64,000 nt of DNA from Eggerthella sinensis (GTDB lineage Bacteria; Actinomycetota; Coriobacteriia; Coriobacteriales; Eggerthellaceae). Where the stretch lies: the NCBI RefSeq assembly GCF_003339815.1, contig NZ_PPTT01000005.1, positions 1-64,000 on the forward strand, given 5' to 3'. The notes under the pieces are model-generated. The model worked only from the letters and a program-made list of their open reading frames with translations. It did no database searches and was not told where the DNA came from. A program made the translations under genes and the position numbers. This document shows positions 24,454 through 33,088 of the stretch, one piece after another. The number at the start of each line of letters is the position of its first letter. Within the stretch, counting starts at the first letter, position 1.

Positions 24454-25932
24454 CTATTCGGCGTCGTCGGCCTTGGCCGGCTCTTCCTCGTCCTTCTTCG
24501 CAGCCTTCTTCGGAGCGGCTTTCTTGGCCGGCTTCTTCGCCGGCTCGTCGCCCTCGGCTTCTTCCTTCTTCGCGGACTTCTTGGCAGCCTTCTTGGCCGG
24601 CTTCTCCTCGTCCTTCTTGGACGGGTCGATCTCGGTCACGACGGCCTTCTCCATGATGTCCTGCACGGCCTTCGTGCGCAGCACGCCCTGGCGCACCATG
24701 TGCAGCTGGCCGTTCGCACGCCACTCGGCCTGCAGGGCCTTGGGGTCCTCCACGCCGCTCTTCACGAACTCGTCGGCGACGTCCTCGTCGGTGGCCTCCA
24801 TGCCGAAGTGGCGGGCCCACGCGTCGAGCGCGAGGTCCTGCTTCGACATGTCGAGCGCCTGCTGCTTGACGTCTTCCTTGAACTGGTCAGGCGTGATGCC
24901 CTGCTGCGCAAGGTACACGTCGAACGTCATGCCCTGGCTCTGAAGCTGCTGGAAGAAGTCCTGGATCAGGCTGGCTTCCGCATCCTCGCGCAGGGCCTCG
25001 GGCACCTCGGCCTCCACACGCTCGGCGAGCGCGTACAGGCAGGCGTTCTCCTTGAGGCGCGGCATGATGTCGGCCTTCTGGCTGGCGATGGACTCGGCGA
25101 TGCGCGTGCGCAGGTCCTCGACGCTCTCGAAGCCCATCTGCTCCTTGGCCCACTCGTCGGTGACCTCGGGGACGATCTTCTTCTTGACGACCTTGACCTC
25201 CACCTCGAAGGTGATCTTGTCGGTCTTGCCGGCCAGCGAGGACAGCATGATCGGCGGGTCGGCCGGCATGTCGAGGGTGAAGGTGGCCGTCTGGCCCTTC
25301 TTCAGGCCCACGAGCTGCTCGTCGAACTCGGCCGGGAACAGGTTGGCGCCCAGGCCGTAGGGACGGTTCTCCGTCGTGAGGGACGGGATTTCCTCGCCCT
25401 TGTCGTCGGTTGCCTTCATGGCCAGGTCGATGTAGCTGTCGGCCTTCACCTTCGTGGCGGCGGAAGCGTCCTCGAAGGAGTAGTAGTGCTCGCGCAGGGC
25501 ATCGATCTGCTCGTCGACCTCGGCGTCGCTCGCACCGTCGGCGGGCAGCTCGATCTCGACGGGCTCGTAGTTGGCGATCTCGATCTCCGGCTTCACCGTG
25601 ACGGTGAAGGAGAAGGTGTAGGGCTTGCCGGCCTCGACGAGGTCGGTTTCGTCGAACTCGGGCTTGGCGATGGGGAACAAGCCGCAGTCGTCGACGGCGA
25701 GAGGATAGGTGGCGTTGACGACATCGTCGGTCACCGTAGCGCGAACGGCTTCGGCGCCCAGGGCGTTGTCGATGATCGGGCGCGGGGCCTTGCCCTTGCG
25801 GAACCCGGGGAAGTTGTACTTGTTGGCGAAGTCCTTGTAGGTCTTCTTGATGCGGGCATCGATGTCCGTGGCATCGACGGTAACGGTCACCTTCGTGCGG
25901 TTATCTTCCAATGCCTCAACTTTTGTTTCCAC
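24454..25932 (-). CDS. tig: Trigger factor (ribosome-associated chaperone)
   Basis: A 492-residue peptidyl-prolyl isomerase and nascent-chain chaperone. The N-terminal ribosome-binding domain contains the signature region FPGFRKGKAPRPII (about residues 45-58), a central FKBP-like domain lies near 160-245, and the C-terminal chaperone domain follows. The last ~55 residues are a Lys/Ala/Glu repeat tail (KKAAKKSAKKEEAEG and similar), an extension absent from E. coli trigger factor. The start is GTG 25932 with GGAGGA upstream. Confidence 0.93.
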   Translation of the reverse strand: METKVEALEDNRTKVTVTVDATDIDARIKKTYKDFANKYNFPGFRKGKAPRPIIDNALGAEAVRATVTDDVVNATYPLAVDDCGLFPIAKPEFDETDLVEAGKPYTFSFTVTVKPEIEIANYEPVEIELPADGASDAEVDEQIDALREHYYSFEDASAATKVKADSYIDLAMKATDDKGEEIPSLTTENRPYGLGANLFPAEFDEQLVGLKKGQTATFTLDMPADPPIMLSSLAGKTDKITFEVEVKVVKKKIVPEVTDEWAKEQMGFESVEDLRTRIAESIASQKADIMPRLKENACLYALAERVEAEVPEALREDAEASLIQDFFQQLQSQGMTFDVYLAQQGITPDQFKEDVKQQALDMSKQDLALDAWARHFGMEATDEDVADEFVKSGVEDPKALQAEWRANGQLHMVRQGVLRTKAVQDIMEKAVVTEIDPSKKDEEKPAKKAAKKSAKKEEAEGDEPAKKPAKKAAPKKAAKKDEEEPAKADDAE

Positions 25933-26248
25933 TTACTATCCTCCATCATTCATATGTCGCCTTGCGGCATCGTGCGGTGCGACTGCCTTGGCTTTCATGC
26001 GGTGATGCGCGTAGAACCGGCTGAGAGCCAAGCACACCGAGACGGAATTATCGCACATATGGAGCCTTTGAGGAAGCAAAGATGACGGAGGTTCACGAAG
26101 AACCGACGAAACGTGCCCACCGGGGCGCTCGCAGCGCCCGAACAAGACTTATCGGAACGTAACAGATCGATTTCTTCCCCCTCCCGACCGCCGGGTCACG
26201 GTATCATGGTTCCATTCCATTTTGACCGTGCACGACGCGAGAGGCCCT
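25933..26248. other. Divergent intergenic region, tig / membrane protein
   Basis: A 316-nt stretch with no supported gene. It must hold the divergent promoters of tig and the 26249 gene. A small GGGCGCTCGCAGCGCCC-type dyad near 26124-26140 is the only structure noticed. Confidence 0.5.
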
Positions 26249-26611
26249 ATGCCCACCATCGATCTCAACATACTGCAGGAACGCGAACTCGCACGCCTGT
26301 TGGACTACGAACGCGCCACGTGCACCGTGGACGGCGACCTCGTGTACCACTGCGCGTTCCCCTACCGCCCCGAAGACGATTTGCAGATGGAGCTCATCGC
26401 GCACGGCGCGCTCATGCAGAAGATCGACGACCGGCGCGGCACCGTGGTCACCATCACCTCCGACGGCTACTCCTACTTCCCCATGCTCAAGCAGGAAGAG
26501 GAGGAGCGCCGCCGCCGCGAACGCCGCGAAACCCGTCTCGTGGGAACCGCCGCCGTGTTCGCCCTCATCGCCGTCGTCATCGGCTTTTTGCTGGGCAAGT
26601 TCTTCGCGTAA
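26249..26611 (+). CDS. Small protein with C-terminal membrane anchor
   Basis: A 120-residue hypothetical protein. A soluble N-terminal part (~90 residues), including YHCAFPYRPEDDLQME and a charged EEEERRRRERRE helix, is followed by a single C-terminal membrane segment (VGTAAVFALIAVVIGFLLGK). This tail-anchored layout suggests a cytoplasm-facing protein. The ATG at 26249 has GAGAGG; an upstream TTG does not. It lies 5 nt before the ATP-grasp gene, so the two form an operon. Function unknown. Confidence 0.65.
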   Translation: MPTIDLNILQERELARLLDYERATCTVDGDLVYHCAFPYRPEDDLQMELIAHGALMQKIDDRRGTVVTITSDGYSYFPMLKQEEEERRRRERRETRLVGTAAVFALIAVVIGFLLGKFFA

Positions 26612-26616
26612 GCCCG

Positions 26617-27843
26617 ATGGCGGACGAGCGCGCGCGGATTCTGCTGACCGAAGGCTCGAGCCTCACCTCCCGAGAGACGCTCACCGCGCTGCGCTCCTGC
26701 GGCCTGGACGTGGACGTTCTGTCCTGCGCTTCGCTGCCCCTCGCCCGCTTCAGCCGATGGCGCGGCCGTCTGCTGCGCGTGCCGAACGCGAACGCCGACC
26801 CCCTCGCCTACCTCGAACAACTCGTGAGCCTCGTCGACGAAGGAGGCTACATCGCCGTGCTGCCCACCCACGAGCAGGCGTGGCTTCTAGCGGAAGGGCG
26901 CCGAGCGGGCCTCGTGCCCGATCGCGTGCCCCTCGCCCTCGCCTCGGCGGAGGCGTTCGCACGCGTGCAGGGCAAGATCGCCTTCGCCGAGCTGCTCGAC
27001 GAGCTGGACGTGCCGCAGCCCACGTGGCGTCCTATCGCGACGGGCGATGCGACGCTGCCCGACCTGCCGCTGCCGTTCTGGGTGAAGGCAGATTTCGGCA
27101 CCGCGGGGCGCTCGACCCGGCGGGTGCATGACGCGGAAACGTTTCGCCGCACCGTGGCGGCGTTGTCCGCGAGCGGGACGCGCCTCATGGCGCAGGCCGA
27201 GGCGCCGGGAACCTACGGCCAGGTTGCGGGCTTGTTCGACCAAGGCCGCCTCGTCGCGTCCCACACCACCGTGCAGACGGGCGTCGGTGCGGGGAACTCC
27301 GCCGCAGCCCGCCTGAGCGTGGACTTCCCCCTCGCCCGGAAGCACCTTGCGCTCGTCGGCGAGCGCATCGGCTGGCACGGACCCCTCACGCTCGACTTCA
27401 TGCACGTGGACGGGCGCCCCCGCTACCTCGAATGCAATCCGCGCATGATCGAGCCGGGCAACGCCGAGCGCGCGGGCGTCAACTTCCCCGCGCTGCTCAT
27501 GGAGCTGTCGCGCGGCGTGTCGTTCGACGGGCCCCCGCTCGTGGGAGCGCCCGGCGTGCGCACGCGCAGCCGGCAGGCGCTGCTCTTGGGCGCGGCCGAG
27601 CGGTGCGGCACGCGGCGCGCCGTGTTCGAGGCCCTCGTGCGCCCCGCGCCGGGCATCGAGGTGCTCACGCCCGTGCGCGCCGACCCGCCGAGCATCGTGC
27701 CCCTTGCCGCAGTGGCTGCGCGCCTGCTGGCGAACCCGCGCAGCGTGGCCGCCATCGCCGCCGACGCCGTGAGCGCCTACAGCGTGGAACCCGCGGCCAT
27801 CGAGCGCATCCGATCGGAAGGCGCGCACGCGCGATCGGCGTAA
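26617..27843 (+). CDS. ATP-grasp family enzyme
   Basis: A 408-residue protein with the ATP-grasp fold of carboxylate-amine/thiol ligases. The N-terminal pre-ATP-grasp region (ARILLTEGSSLTSRETLTAL) is followed by FWVKADFGTAGRSTRRV (Lys of the ATP site, near residue 153) and the metal/phosphate-binding segment TLDFMHVDGRPRYLECNPRM near 270. Ligase type and substrate cannot be told from sequence. It is cotranscribed with the small tail-anchored protein upstream. Confidence 0.75.
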   Translation: MADERARILLTEGSSLTSRETLTALRSCGLDVDVLSCASLPLARFSRWRGRLLRVPNANADPLAYLEQLVSLVDEGGYIAVLPTHEQAWLLAEGRRAGLVPDRVPLALASAEAFARVQGKIAFAELLDELDVPQPTWRPIATGDATLPDLPLPFWVKADFGTAGRSTRRVHDAETFRRTVAALSASGTRLMAQAEAPGTYGQVAGLFDQGRLVASHTTVQTGVGAGNSAAARLSVDFPLARKHLALVGERIGWHGPLTLDFMHVDGRPRYLECNPRMIEPGNAERAGVNFPALLMELSRGVSFDGPPLVGAPGVRTRSRQALLLGAAERCGTRRAVFEALVRPAPGIEVLTPVRADPPSIVPLAAVAARLLANPRSVAAIAADAVSAYSVEPAAIERIRSEGAHARSA

Positions 27844-27868
27844 ACGACCGCCGTCTGCAGGTCGTCGG

Positions 27869-27896
27869 TTCCATTCGGCCGCTTTTTTGCTATCAT
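27869..27896 (+). promoter_or_regulatory. Promoter of tRNA-Leu
   Basis: TTCCAT, a 16-bp spacer and TATCAT with a TGc extension just before it, 36 nt upstream of the tRNA. Confidence 0.5.
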
Positions 27897-27931
27897 GGGC
27901 GCTGCGCGGTTTCGAAACGCGCCTAAAACGT

Positions 27932-28016
27932 GCGGGCGTGGCGGAATTGGCAGACGCGCCAGATTTAGGTTCTGGTGGGGAAACTCGTGAAGGTTCAAGT
28001 CCTTTCGCCCGCACCA
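27932..28016 (+). tRNA. tRNA-Leu (anticodon UAG)
   Basis: Acceptor GCGGGCG pairs with CGCCCGC. The anticodon stem-loop is CCAGA-TTTAGGT-TCTGG, giving anticodon TAG. A long variable arm is present (class II tRNA), the T-loop is GGTTCAAGTCC, and CCA is encoded at 28014-28016. Confidence 0.95.
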
Positions 28017-28059
28017 GCTGGGGGGAGGGTGCCATCGGCATCCTCCCCCCAGCTGTTTT
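28015..28059 (+). terminator. Strong intrinsic terminator after tRNA-Leu
   Basis: A perfect 14-bp stem (28015-28028 with 28042-28055), 13-nt loop and TTTT. The stem begins within the CCA end of the tRNA. Confidence 0.9.
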
Positions 28060-28086
28060 CGCCCCGGGAAAGGAAGAGGAAAGCTT

Positions 28087-29343
28087 ATGGGTATCAAGAA
28101 GGTTGCGCAGGCGTGGAACGCGGTGAGCCTCGTGAAGCGCATCGTCATCGGGCTCGTGATCGGCGGCGTGCTGGGCGTCGTCGTGCCGAACGTCGAGATC
28201 ATCACGCTGTTGGGCACGCTGTTCGTGTCGGCGTTGAAGGGCGTGGCGCCCATTCTCGTATTCTTCCTGGTCATCAGCGCGCTGGCGAACGCGAAGGCCG
28301 CCGGCTCCATGAAAACCGTCGTGCTGCTGTACGTGGTGAGCACGTTCATCGCGGCGCTCGTGGCCGTGGTGGCCAGCTTCCTGTTCCCCATCGAACTCAC
28401 GCTGTCGGCGCCGGCCATCGAGCAAAGCTCGCCGTCGGGCATCGGCGAGGTGCTGGGCACGCTCGTGATGAACGTGGTGTCGAACCCCCTCGACGCGCTG
28501 ATGAACGCGAACTACATCGGTATCCTCGCCTGGGCCGTCGTGCTGGGCATTGCGCTGCGCGCCGCATCGCAGAACACGAAGGACGTGTTCACGAGCGTGT
28601 CCGACGCCGTGTCGCAGGTGGTGCGCTGGGTGATCGCGCTCGCTCCCTTCGGCATCCTGGGGCTTGTGTACTCCACGGTGAGCAAGAACGGGCTGGAAAT
28701 CTTCACCGAGTACGGCCAGCTGCTGCTCGTGCTCGTGGGCTGCATGCTGTTCATCGCCTTCGTCACGAACCCGCTGCTCGTGTTCTGGGGCATCCGCAAG
28801 AACCCCTACCCCCTCGTGCTACGCTGCCTGAAGGACAGCGGCATCACGGCGTTCTTCACGCGCAGCTCGGCGGCGAACATCCCCGTGAACATGGAGCTGT
28901 GCCGCAAGCTGGGCCTCGACAAGGACAACTACTCGGTGTCCATCCCGCTCGGCGCCACCATCAACATGGCCGGCGCGGCCGTCACCATCTCGGTCATGGC
29001 CATGGCGGCGGCGCACACGATGGGCGTGGCCATCGACCTGCCCACCGCGGTCATCCTGAGCGCGCTCGCGGCCGTGTCCGCATGCGGCGCGTCGGGCGTG
29101 GCGGGCGGGTCGCTCCTGCTCATCCCGCTGGCGTGCTCGCTGTTCGGCATCGGCAACGACGTGGCCATGCAGGTGGTGGGCATCGGCTTCATCATCGGCG
29201 TCATCCAGGACTCGTGCGAGACGGCGCTCAACTCGTCCTCCGACGTGCTGTTCACGGCCACCTCGGAGTACCGCGAATGGCGGCGCGAGGGCCGCGAGAT
29301 CACCTTCGGCAAAGACGCGTTCAGCGAAGACGAACTGGCGTAG
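28087..29343 (+). CDS. sstT: Serine/threonine:Na+ symporter (SstT)
   Basis: A 418-residue DAACS-family transporter with about eight membrane helices and two re-entrant loops. Characteristic stretches are [20 protein letters not shown] (Ser-rich hairpin), [20 protein letters not shown] and [20 protein letters not shown]. SstT members import serine and threonine with Na+. The length and the hairpin sequences fit SstT better than glutamate or dicarboxylate carriers. The start has AGAGGAAAG; a strong terminator follows the stop. Confidence 0.9.
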   Translation: MGIKKVAQAWNAVSLVKRIVIGLVIGGVLGVVVPNVEIITLLGTLFVSALKGVAPILVFFLVISALANAKAAGSMKTVVLLYVVSTFIAALVAVVASFLFPIELTLSAPAIEQSSPSGIGEVLGTLVMNVVSNPLDALMNANYIGILAWAVVLGIALRAASQNTKDVFTSVSDAVSQVVRWVIALAPFGILGLVYSTVSKNGLEIFTEYGQLLLVLVGCMLFIAFVTNPLLVFWGIRKNPYPLVLRCLKDSGITAFFTRSSAANIPVNMELCRKLGLDKDNYSVSIPLGATINMAGAAVTISVMAMAAAHTMGVAIDLPTAVILSALAAVSACGASGVAGGSLLLIPLACSLFGIGNDVAMQVVGIGFIIGVIQDSCETALNSSSDVLFTATSEYREWRREGREITFGKDAFSEDELA

Positions 29344-29376
29344 GCGACGTGCCGCAAGCGAAATGCGCAAGACCAG

Positions 29377-29410
29377 ACGGAGCCCCGCATCTGCGGGGCT
29401 CCGTTCGTTT
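29377..29410 (+). terminator. Intrinsic terminator of sstT
   Basis: 13-bp stem ACGGAGCCCCGCA with its complement across a two-base loop, then TCGTTTT. Confidence 0.85.
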
Positions 29411-29441
29411 TGGGGCTTGAAGGGGACGTGCGGCGCGCGAC

Positions 29442-30017
29442 CTACTGGTCCACCACCGCCACCGTGTAGGCGTTGTCGCCCACCGTGAAGGGCTTGAGCA
29501 GGTTCTCGACGAGGGTGTGCGCCTGGGTTTTGGCCTGCTCGAGCATGTTCGCCTGGTTCACCTTGCCCTCGGCGTCGGTTTGCGCCACCTTGAGTGCCTC
29601 GGCCGTGTCCTGCTTGTTCTCCCAGTTGAACAGCGCGAACGACGAGTCGTAGAACTCGATGGAGTTCGGGTCGATCTCGATGCCCAGCAGCTTCGGCGCG
29701 GGCAGGCTCACCGTGATGGCGTTGCCGCTCACCTCGACGCTCGCCTGCGCCAAATCGACGCCCGCGCGCACCTCGGCGTCGTAGACCATGGTGAACGCCT
29801 TCTTCGTGATGAAGTCGATGTCGCCGTTCTCGTAGCGCACGAGGCCGCGGTAGTCGAGCTTGGCCGTGGCCAGCTCGCTGCAGTCGGACAACTGCTCCTG
29901 GATGGATGTGGACGAAAGCGAGACGCTAGGCTCGAGCGTGCGCTGCACGGCGAGCGTCCCGAACACGCCGGCCGCGACGAGCGCGACGGCGACGACGAGC
30001 ATGACGATCTTCTTCAA
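29442..30017 (-). CDS. DUF4230 family membrane-anchored protein
   Basis: A 191-residue protein with an N-terminal signal anchor (KKIVMLVVAVALVAAGVFGT) and an extracytoplasmic domain of the DUF4230 type (SELATAKLDYRGLVRYENG and the C-terminal region ending in LLKPFTVGDNAYTVAVVD). The family is common in Firmicutes and Actinobacteria and has no known function. The start is TTG 30017 with a strong GGGAGG site. It stands alone between sstT and the NYN gene. Confidence 0.75.
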   Translation of the reverse strand: MKKIVMLVVAVALVAAGVFGTLAVQRTLEPSVSLSSTSIQEQLSDCSELATAKLDYRGLVRYENGDIDFITKKAFTMVYDAEVRAGVDLAQASVEVSGNAITVSLPAPKLLGIEIDPNSIEFYDSSFALFNWENKQDTAEALKVAQTDAEGKVNQANMLEQAKTQAHTLVENLLKPFTVGDNAYTVAVVDQ

Positions 30018-30159
30018 GGCGGGCCTCCCGGGTTGACGGCGCGCCGAGGACGGCGCGCGCGGCGTTTCTCGCCGCCCAGCATACCATGAGCGGGCCGCCC
30101 TTCGAACATCCCGGAGAGCCTCAACCGGCAGTTGTCAACCGCTCGTTGAGGAAAACGCA

Positions 30160-30192
30160 CACCGCCCCGCCGCGGGAGCGGACGGGGCGGTG
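30160..30192 (-). terminator. Intrinsic terminator of the NYN gene
   Basis: Ten-bp stem CACCGCCCCG/CGGGGCGGTG, 13-nt loop, then GCGTTTTCC on the minus strand. It is 22 nt past the stop. Confidence 0.75.
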
Positions 30193-30213
30193 CGGTGCGG
30201 GCGCGTACGGAGG

Positions 30214-31842
30214 CTACGAGGCGGAGACGACGCGGGGCTCGCCGTCGCGCTGTTCGACGACCACGCCGTCGAGGTCGGCGACGTAGGACTTGAACTGCGA
30301 GTAGCCCAGATCGCGCAGCTTGAACGTGCGGAACTTCGCGCGCACCCGCTTGCCGAGCAGCGCGAGCGCGACGCCCTCGGGGCCGGCTTCGGCCGCAAGC
30401 TGGCGGACGAGGGCCTCGGGCGTGGAGGCGTCGGCAGGCTGGGAGGCCGGCTTGGCGGGCTTGGGGGCACTGGCGGGCTGAGGGGCGCTAGCGGGCTTGG
30501 GTGCGGGCTTCGCCGCGGGTTTCGCTCGCTTGGCAGCCGGCTTGGGCGCGGGCTGCTCCTTCGCGCTCGCGCGCGATGCCGTGGCCTTCCTGCGCGCGCG
30601 GCCAGGGCGGTTGTCGGCCGCAGGGGCGGGCTCGGGCTCGCCTGCGGGCGCCGGTTCGGCTGCGGGTTCGGACGCCGGCTCGACGACCGTCTCGGGCGCC
30701 GCCGCAGGCTCGGAGGCCGTCTCGACGACCTGCGCCGGCTGCGGCTTCTTTGCGTTCTTCGCCGACGAGACGCGCGTGGAGCGGCGCGGCTTCTTCTCGG
30801 ACGCCGTCGCGGCCTCCGTCGACTCCGCCGGCTCGGGCGCGGCGGCGGGCACCTCGGCGTCGGCGCTCGGCGCGGCAGCCTCGCCCGCGTCCTCGCGCGC
30901 CGGCGCGGTCGGCGCCTCGGCGGCGCGGCCCTTGCCTCCCGAGCCCTTCCGGCGGCGCGGCTTCTCGCGCGCCGGCTCTTCCTCAACGGCGACGGCCTCT
31001 TCAACCGTGGGCTCCTCCGCCTGCTCGCCCGCGTGCTCGGCAACCGGTTCGCGCCCGGCGTCCTTGTCTTCGGCAAGCTCGACGGTCACCGAGCTGCCGT
31101 CCTTCGTGATGCGGATGCCGGCGAACTCGTCGAGCAGCTTCTTGAGCTGGTTCGTTCCGTAGCTGCGCACGTCGAAGTCGGGGTAGCGCTTCAGAAGGCG
31201 GCTGCCCACCTCGCCGAGCCCCGTCGACTTGCCGTTGTTGAGGTTGTCGGTGATGATGTTCACCACGGCCTGCTCGAGCTCTTCCTTGCTCATCGCCGAG
31301 GCCACGGCGTTCTGATTGCCCGCCGAAGCGCCCTGCTCGTGGCGGTTCTTGCTGCGGTTGCTCTGCTTGCTGGGCTGATCGCCCAGCAGCAGCTCGAGCG
31401 TGGTGAAGATGTCGCACGCCTTGCGGAAGGGCACGGGCGTCTTCTTCTCCCCCATGCCGATGACCGTGAGGCCGCTCTCGCGGATGCGGCTGGCGAGGCG
31501 CGTGAAGTCGCTGTCGCTCGACACGATGCAGAAGCCCTCCACCGAGCGCGTGTACAAAATGTCCATCGCGTCGATGATCATGGCCGAGTCGGTGGCGTTC
31601 TTGCCCTGCGTGTAGCCGAACTGCTGGATGGGCGTGATGGAGTTCTCGAGCAGCGCGTCCTTCCATTTGGCATGGAGCGTGAGCGTCCAGTCGCCGTAGA
31701 TGCGCTTGTAGGTGACGGTGCCGTACTTCGACAGCTCGTCGGTGATGGGTTTTATGTACTTCGCCGACACGTTGTCGGCATCGATCAAAAGTGCGAACCG
31801 CTTTTCAGACGATTGCTTGCTATCCAATGTGGTGCTCCTCAT
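30214..31842 (-). CDS. NYN-domain protein with two OST-HTH/LOTUS domains
   Basis: A protein of about 542 residues. An N-terminal NYN (PIN-like nuclease, LabA/DUF88) domain spans residues ~12-150, with acidic motifs RFALLIDADNVSAKYI, DSAMIIDAMDIL and CIVSSDSDFTRLA that would hold metal. Next is a LOTUS/OST-HTH domain (about 185-265, EELEQAVVNIITDN to SSVTVEL). A low-complexity Ala/Pro/Glu/Lys linker of about 200 residues leads to a second LOTUS-like domain at the C-terminus (TPEALVRQLAAEAG to RDGEPRVVSAS). LOTUS domains bind RNA structures, so a structured-RNA nuclease is likely. A TTG at 31827 with AGGAG upstream is an alternative start. Confidence 0.8.
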   Translation of the reverse strand: MRSTTLDSKQSSEKRFALLIDADNVSAKYIKPITDELSKYGTVTYKRIYGDWTLTLHAKWKDALLENSITPIQQFGYTQGKNATDSAMIIDAMDILYTRSVEGFCIVSSDSDFTRLASRIRESGLTVIGMGEKKTPVPFRKACDIFTTLELLLGDQPSKQSNRSKNRHEQGASAGNQNAVASAMSKEELEQAVVNIITDNLNNGKSTGLGEVGSRLLKRYPDFDVRSYGTNQLKKLLDEFAGIRITKDGSSVTVELAEDKDAGREPVAEHAGEQAEEPTVEEAVAVEEEPAREKPRRRKGSGGKGRAAEAPTAPAREDAGEAAAPSADAEVPAAAPEPAESTEAATASEKKPRRSTRVSSAKNAKKPQPAQVVETASEPAAAPETVVEPASEPAAEPAPAGEPEPAPAADNRPGRARRKATASRASAKEQPAPKPAAKRAKPAAKPAPKPASAPQPASAPKPAKPASQPADASTPEALVRQLAAEAGPEGVALALLGKRVRAKFRTFKLRDLGYSQFKSYVADLDGVVVEQRDGEPRVVSAS

Positions 31843-31960
31843 TCCGATTGTGGGCGAGCCGAATGCTCGAACCCTCGGACGCCGCCTTCCGACCAAGCCC
31901 TCTGGACCGGCCGTTTCGGCGTCTTATCTGATTCTATACTACCTGAAACTGAGTAAATGG

Positions 31961-31981
31961 CAGGCAATTGCAAATTGCCTG
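31961..31981. promoter_or_regulatory. Perfect dyad CAGGCAATT-GCA-AATTGCCTG
   Basis: A nine-bp perfect inverted repeat with a three-base centre, in the gap between the NYN gene (minus) and tRNA-His (plus). It lies in the likely -35 area of the NYN promoter, so it is a candidate operator. Confidence 0.5.
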
Positions 31982-32003
31982 ACACATTTTGTTCATTTTC
32001 CTC

Positions 32004-32032
32004 TTGCGCTCGGGCTCGATAATCCGTATACT
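32004..32032 (+). promoter_or_regulatory. Promoter of tRNA-His
   Basis: TTGCGC, 17-bp spacer, TATACT; the tRNA starts 16 nt downstream of the -10. Confidence 0.65.
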
Positions 32033-32047
32033 TCCACCTTGCGCCTT

Positions 32048-32125
32048 GGTGGGTGTAGTTCAGTCGGCTAGAACGCCAGATTGTGGCTCTGGAGGTCGTG
32101 GGTTCAAGTCCCATCATCCACCCCA
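32048..32125 (+). tRNA. tRNA-His (anticodon GUG)
   Basis: Acceptor GTGGGTG/CATCCAC, with the extra 5' G (G-1, position 32048) opposite C73, the hallmark of tRNA-His. The anticodon loop TTGTGGC gives GTG. The T-loop is GGTTCAAGTCC and CCA is encoded. Confidence 0.95.
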
Positions 32126-32155
32126 GCGCGCTTAGTAAAAGTTTTGAAAAAGTGC

Positions 32156-32184
32156 TTGCAATTGCTGGAACCGTGCTTTAAAAT
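32156..32184 (+). promoter_or_regulatory. Promoter of tRNA-Lys
   Basis: TTGCAA, exactly 17 bp, TAAAAT; the tRNA begins 57 nt downstream. Confidence 0.65.
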
Positions 32185-32240
32185 AATCCAGCGCTTTGCG
32201 CACTTCGAGTTCTGAACTTTGACATAGGCGTTACTTTTTC

Positions 32241-32316
32241 GGACTGTTAGCTTAGTTGGTAGAGCAGGGGACTCTTAATCCCAAGGTCCGGGGTTCGAGT
32301 CCCCGACAGTCCACCA
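32241..32316 (+). tRNA. tRNA-Lys (anticodon CUU)
   Basis: Acceptor GGACTGT/ACAGTCC, anticodon stem-loop GGGGA-CTCTTAA-TCCC giving CTT, T-arm GGGGTTCGAGTCCCC, CCA encoded. Confidence 0.95.
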
Positions 32317-32325
32317 GAACTTAAC

Positions 32326-32363
32326 CAGCCCGGAGGCATCAGCCTCCGGGCTGTTTTCTTTTT
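32326..32363 (+). terminator. Intrinsic terminator after tRNA-Lys
   Basis: 12-bp perfect stem CAGCCCGGAGGC/GCCTCCGGGCTG with ATCA loop, then TTTTCTTTTT. Confidence 0.95.
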
Positions 32364-32449
32364 CAGGCAGGAACAATGCCCCAATTGCGCAAAAATATGT
32401 GCAACATCGCGCTCCTTCAACCGTGTTGGTTACGGAAAGGAGATGGGTT

Positions 32450-33088
32450 ATGACTACAGGTTGCGAAGCTCTCGATGCACCGGGATCTCCGGGAGCTCGG
32501 CCGAATGCTGCAGCGATCGGCCGAAGACCCGGCAGGACAGGAGGACGCGCCATCGGACGCATTGCCGACACCGTCGCGCTCGAGGGCGCCGTGGAACGCT
32601 GGGGCGATACCGTGCTGCGCCTCGCCGTCAGCCGCATGGGCAACGCCGCCGACGCCGAGGACGTATTCCAAACGGTGTTCATGCGGCTGCTGCAAGCGGG
32701 CGAGGCGTTCGAAGACGACGACCACCTGAAGGCGTGGCTGCTGCGCGTCACCATCAACTGCTGCAACGACGTGCATCGCAGCCCCTGGCGAAAGCGCCGC
32801 GCCGAGCTCAGCGACGCCACGGCGGCCACGCTGCGCGCCTCGGCCCTCGACGAGCCCGGGCGCGAGCCCGACGACGCGTTCGCCGCGCGCAACCTCGACC
32901 GCGACGATCTGGCCGCGGCCCTCGCCCGCCTCACCGACCAGCAGCGCACGGTGGTGCACCTGTTCTACTTCGAAGGATACGCGACCGACGAGATAGCGCA
33001 GATCACCGGCGAACGCCCGAGCACCGTGCGATCCCACCTCCACCGCGCACGCAAGGCCCTCAAGATCAACCTAGGAGCGCACTCATGA
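32450..33088 (+). CDS. ECF-type RNA polymerase sigma factor
   Basis: A 212-residue sigma-70 family protein. Region 2 spans about residues 45-115 (AVSRMGNAADAEDVFQTVFM, LKAWLLRVTINCC). Region 4 lies near 155-205 (LTDQQRTVVHLFYFEGYATD, GERPSTVRSHLHRARKALKI). It would redirect RNA polymerase to a small regulon. The ATG at 32450 has AAAGGAG. Its stop overlaps the start of the next, membrane-anchored gene as ATGA, the usual arrangement with an anti-sigma partner. The first ~38 residues are not conserved. Confidence 0.9.
   Translation: MTTGCEALDAPGSPGARPNAAAIGRRPGRTGGRAIGRIADTVALEGAVERWGDTVLRLAVSRMGNAADAEDVFQTVFMRLLQAGEAFEDDDHLKAWLLRVTINCCNDVHRSPWRKRRAELSDATAATLRASALDEPGREPDDAFAARNLDRDDLAAALARLTDQQRTVVHLFYFEGYATDEIAQITGERPSTVRSHLHRARKALKINLGAHS

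Noticed and set aside
26113-26616. N-terminal extension of the ATP-grasp gene
   Set aside because: Overlaps the tail-anchored protein gene and has no ribosome site; ATG 26617 fits the family start.
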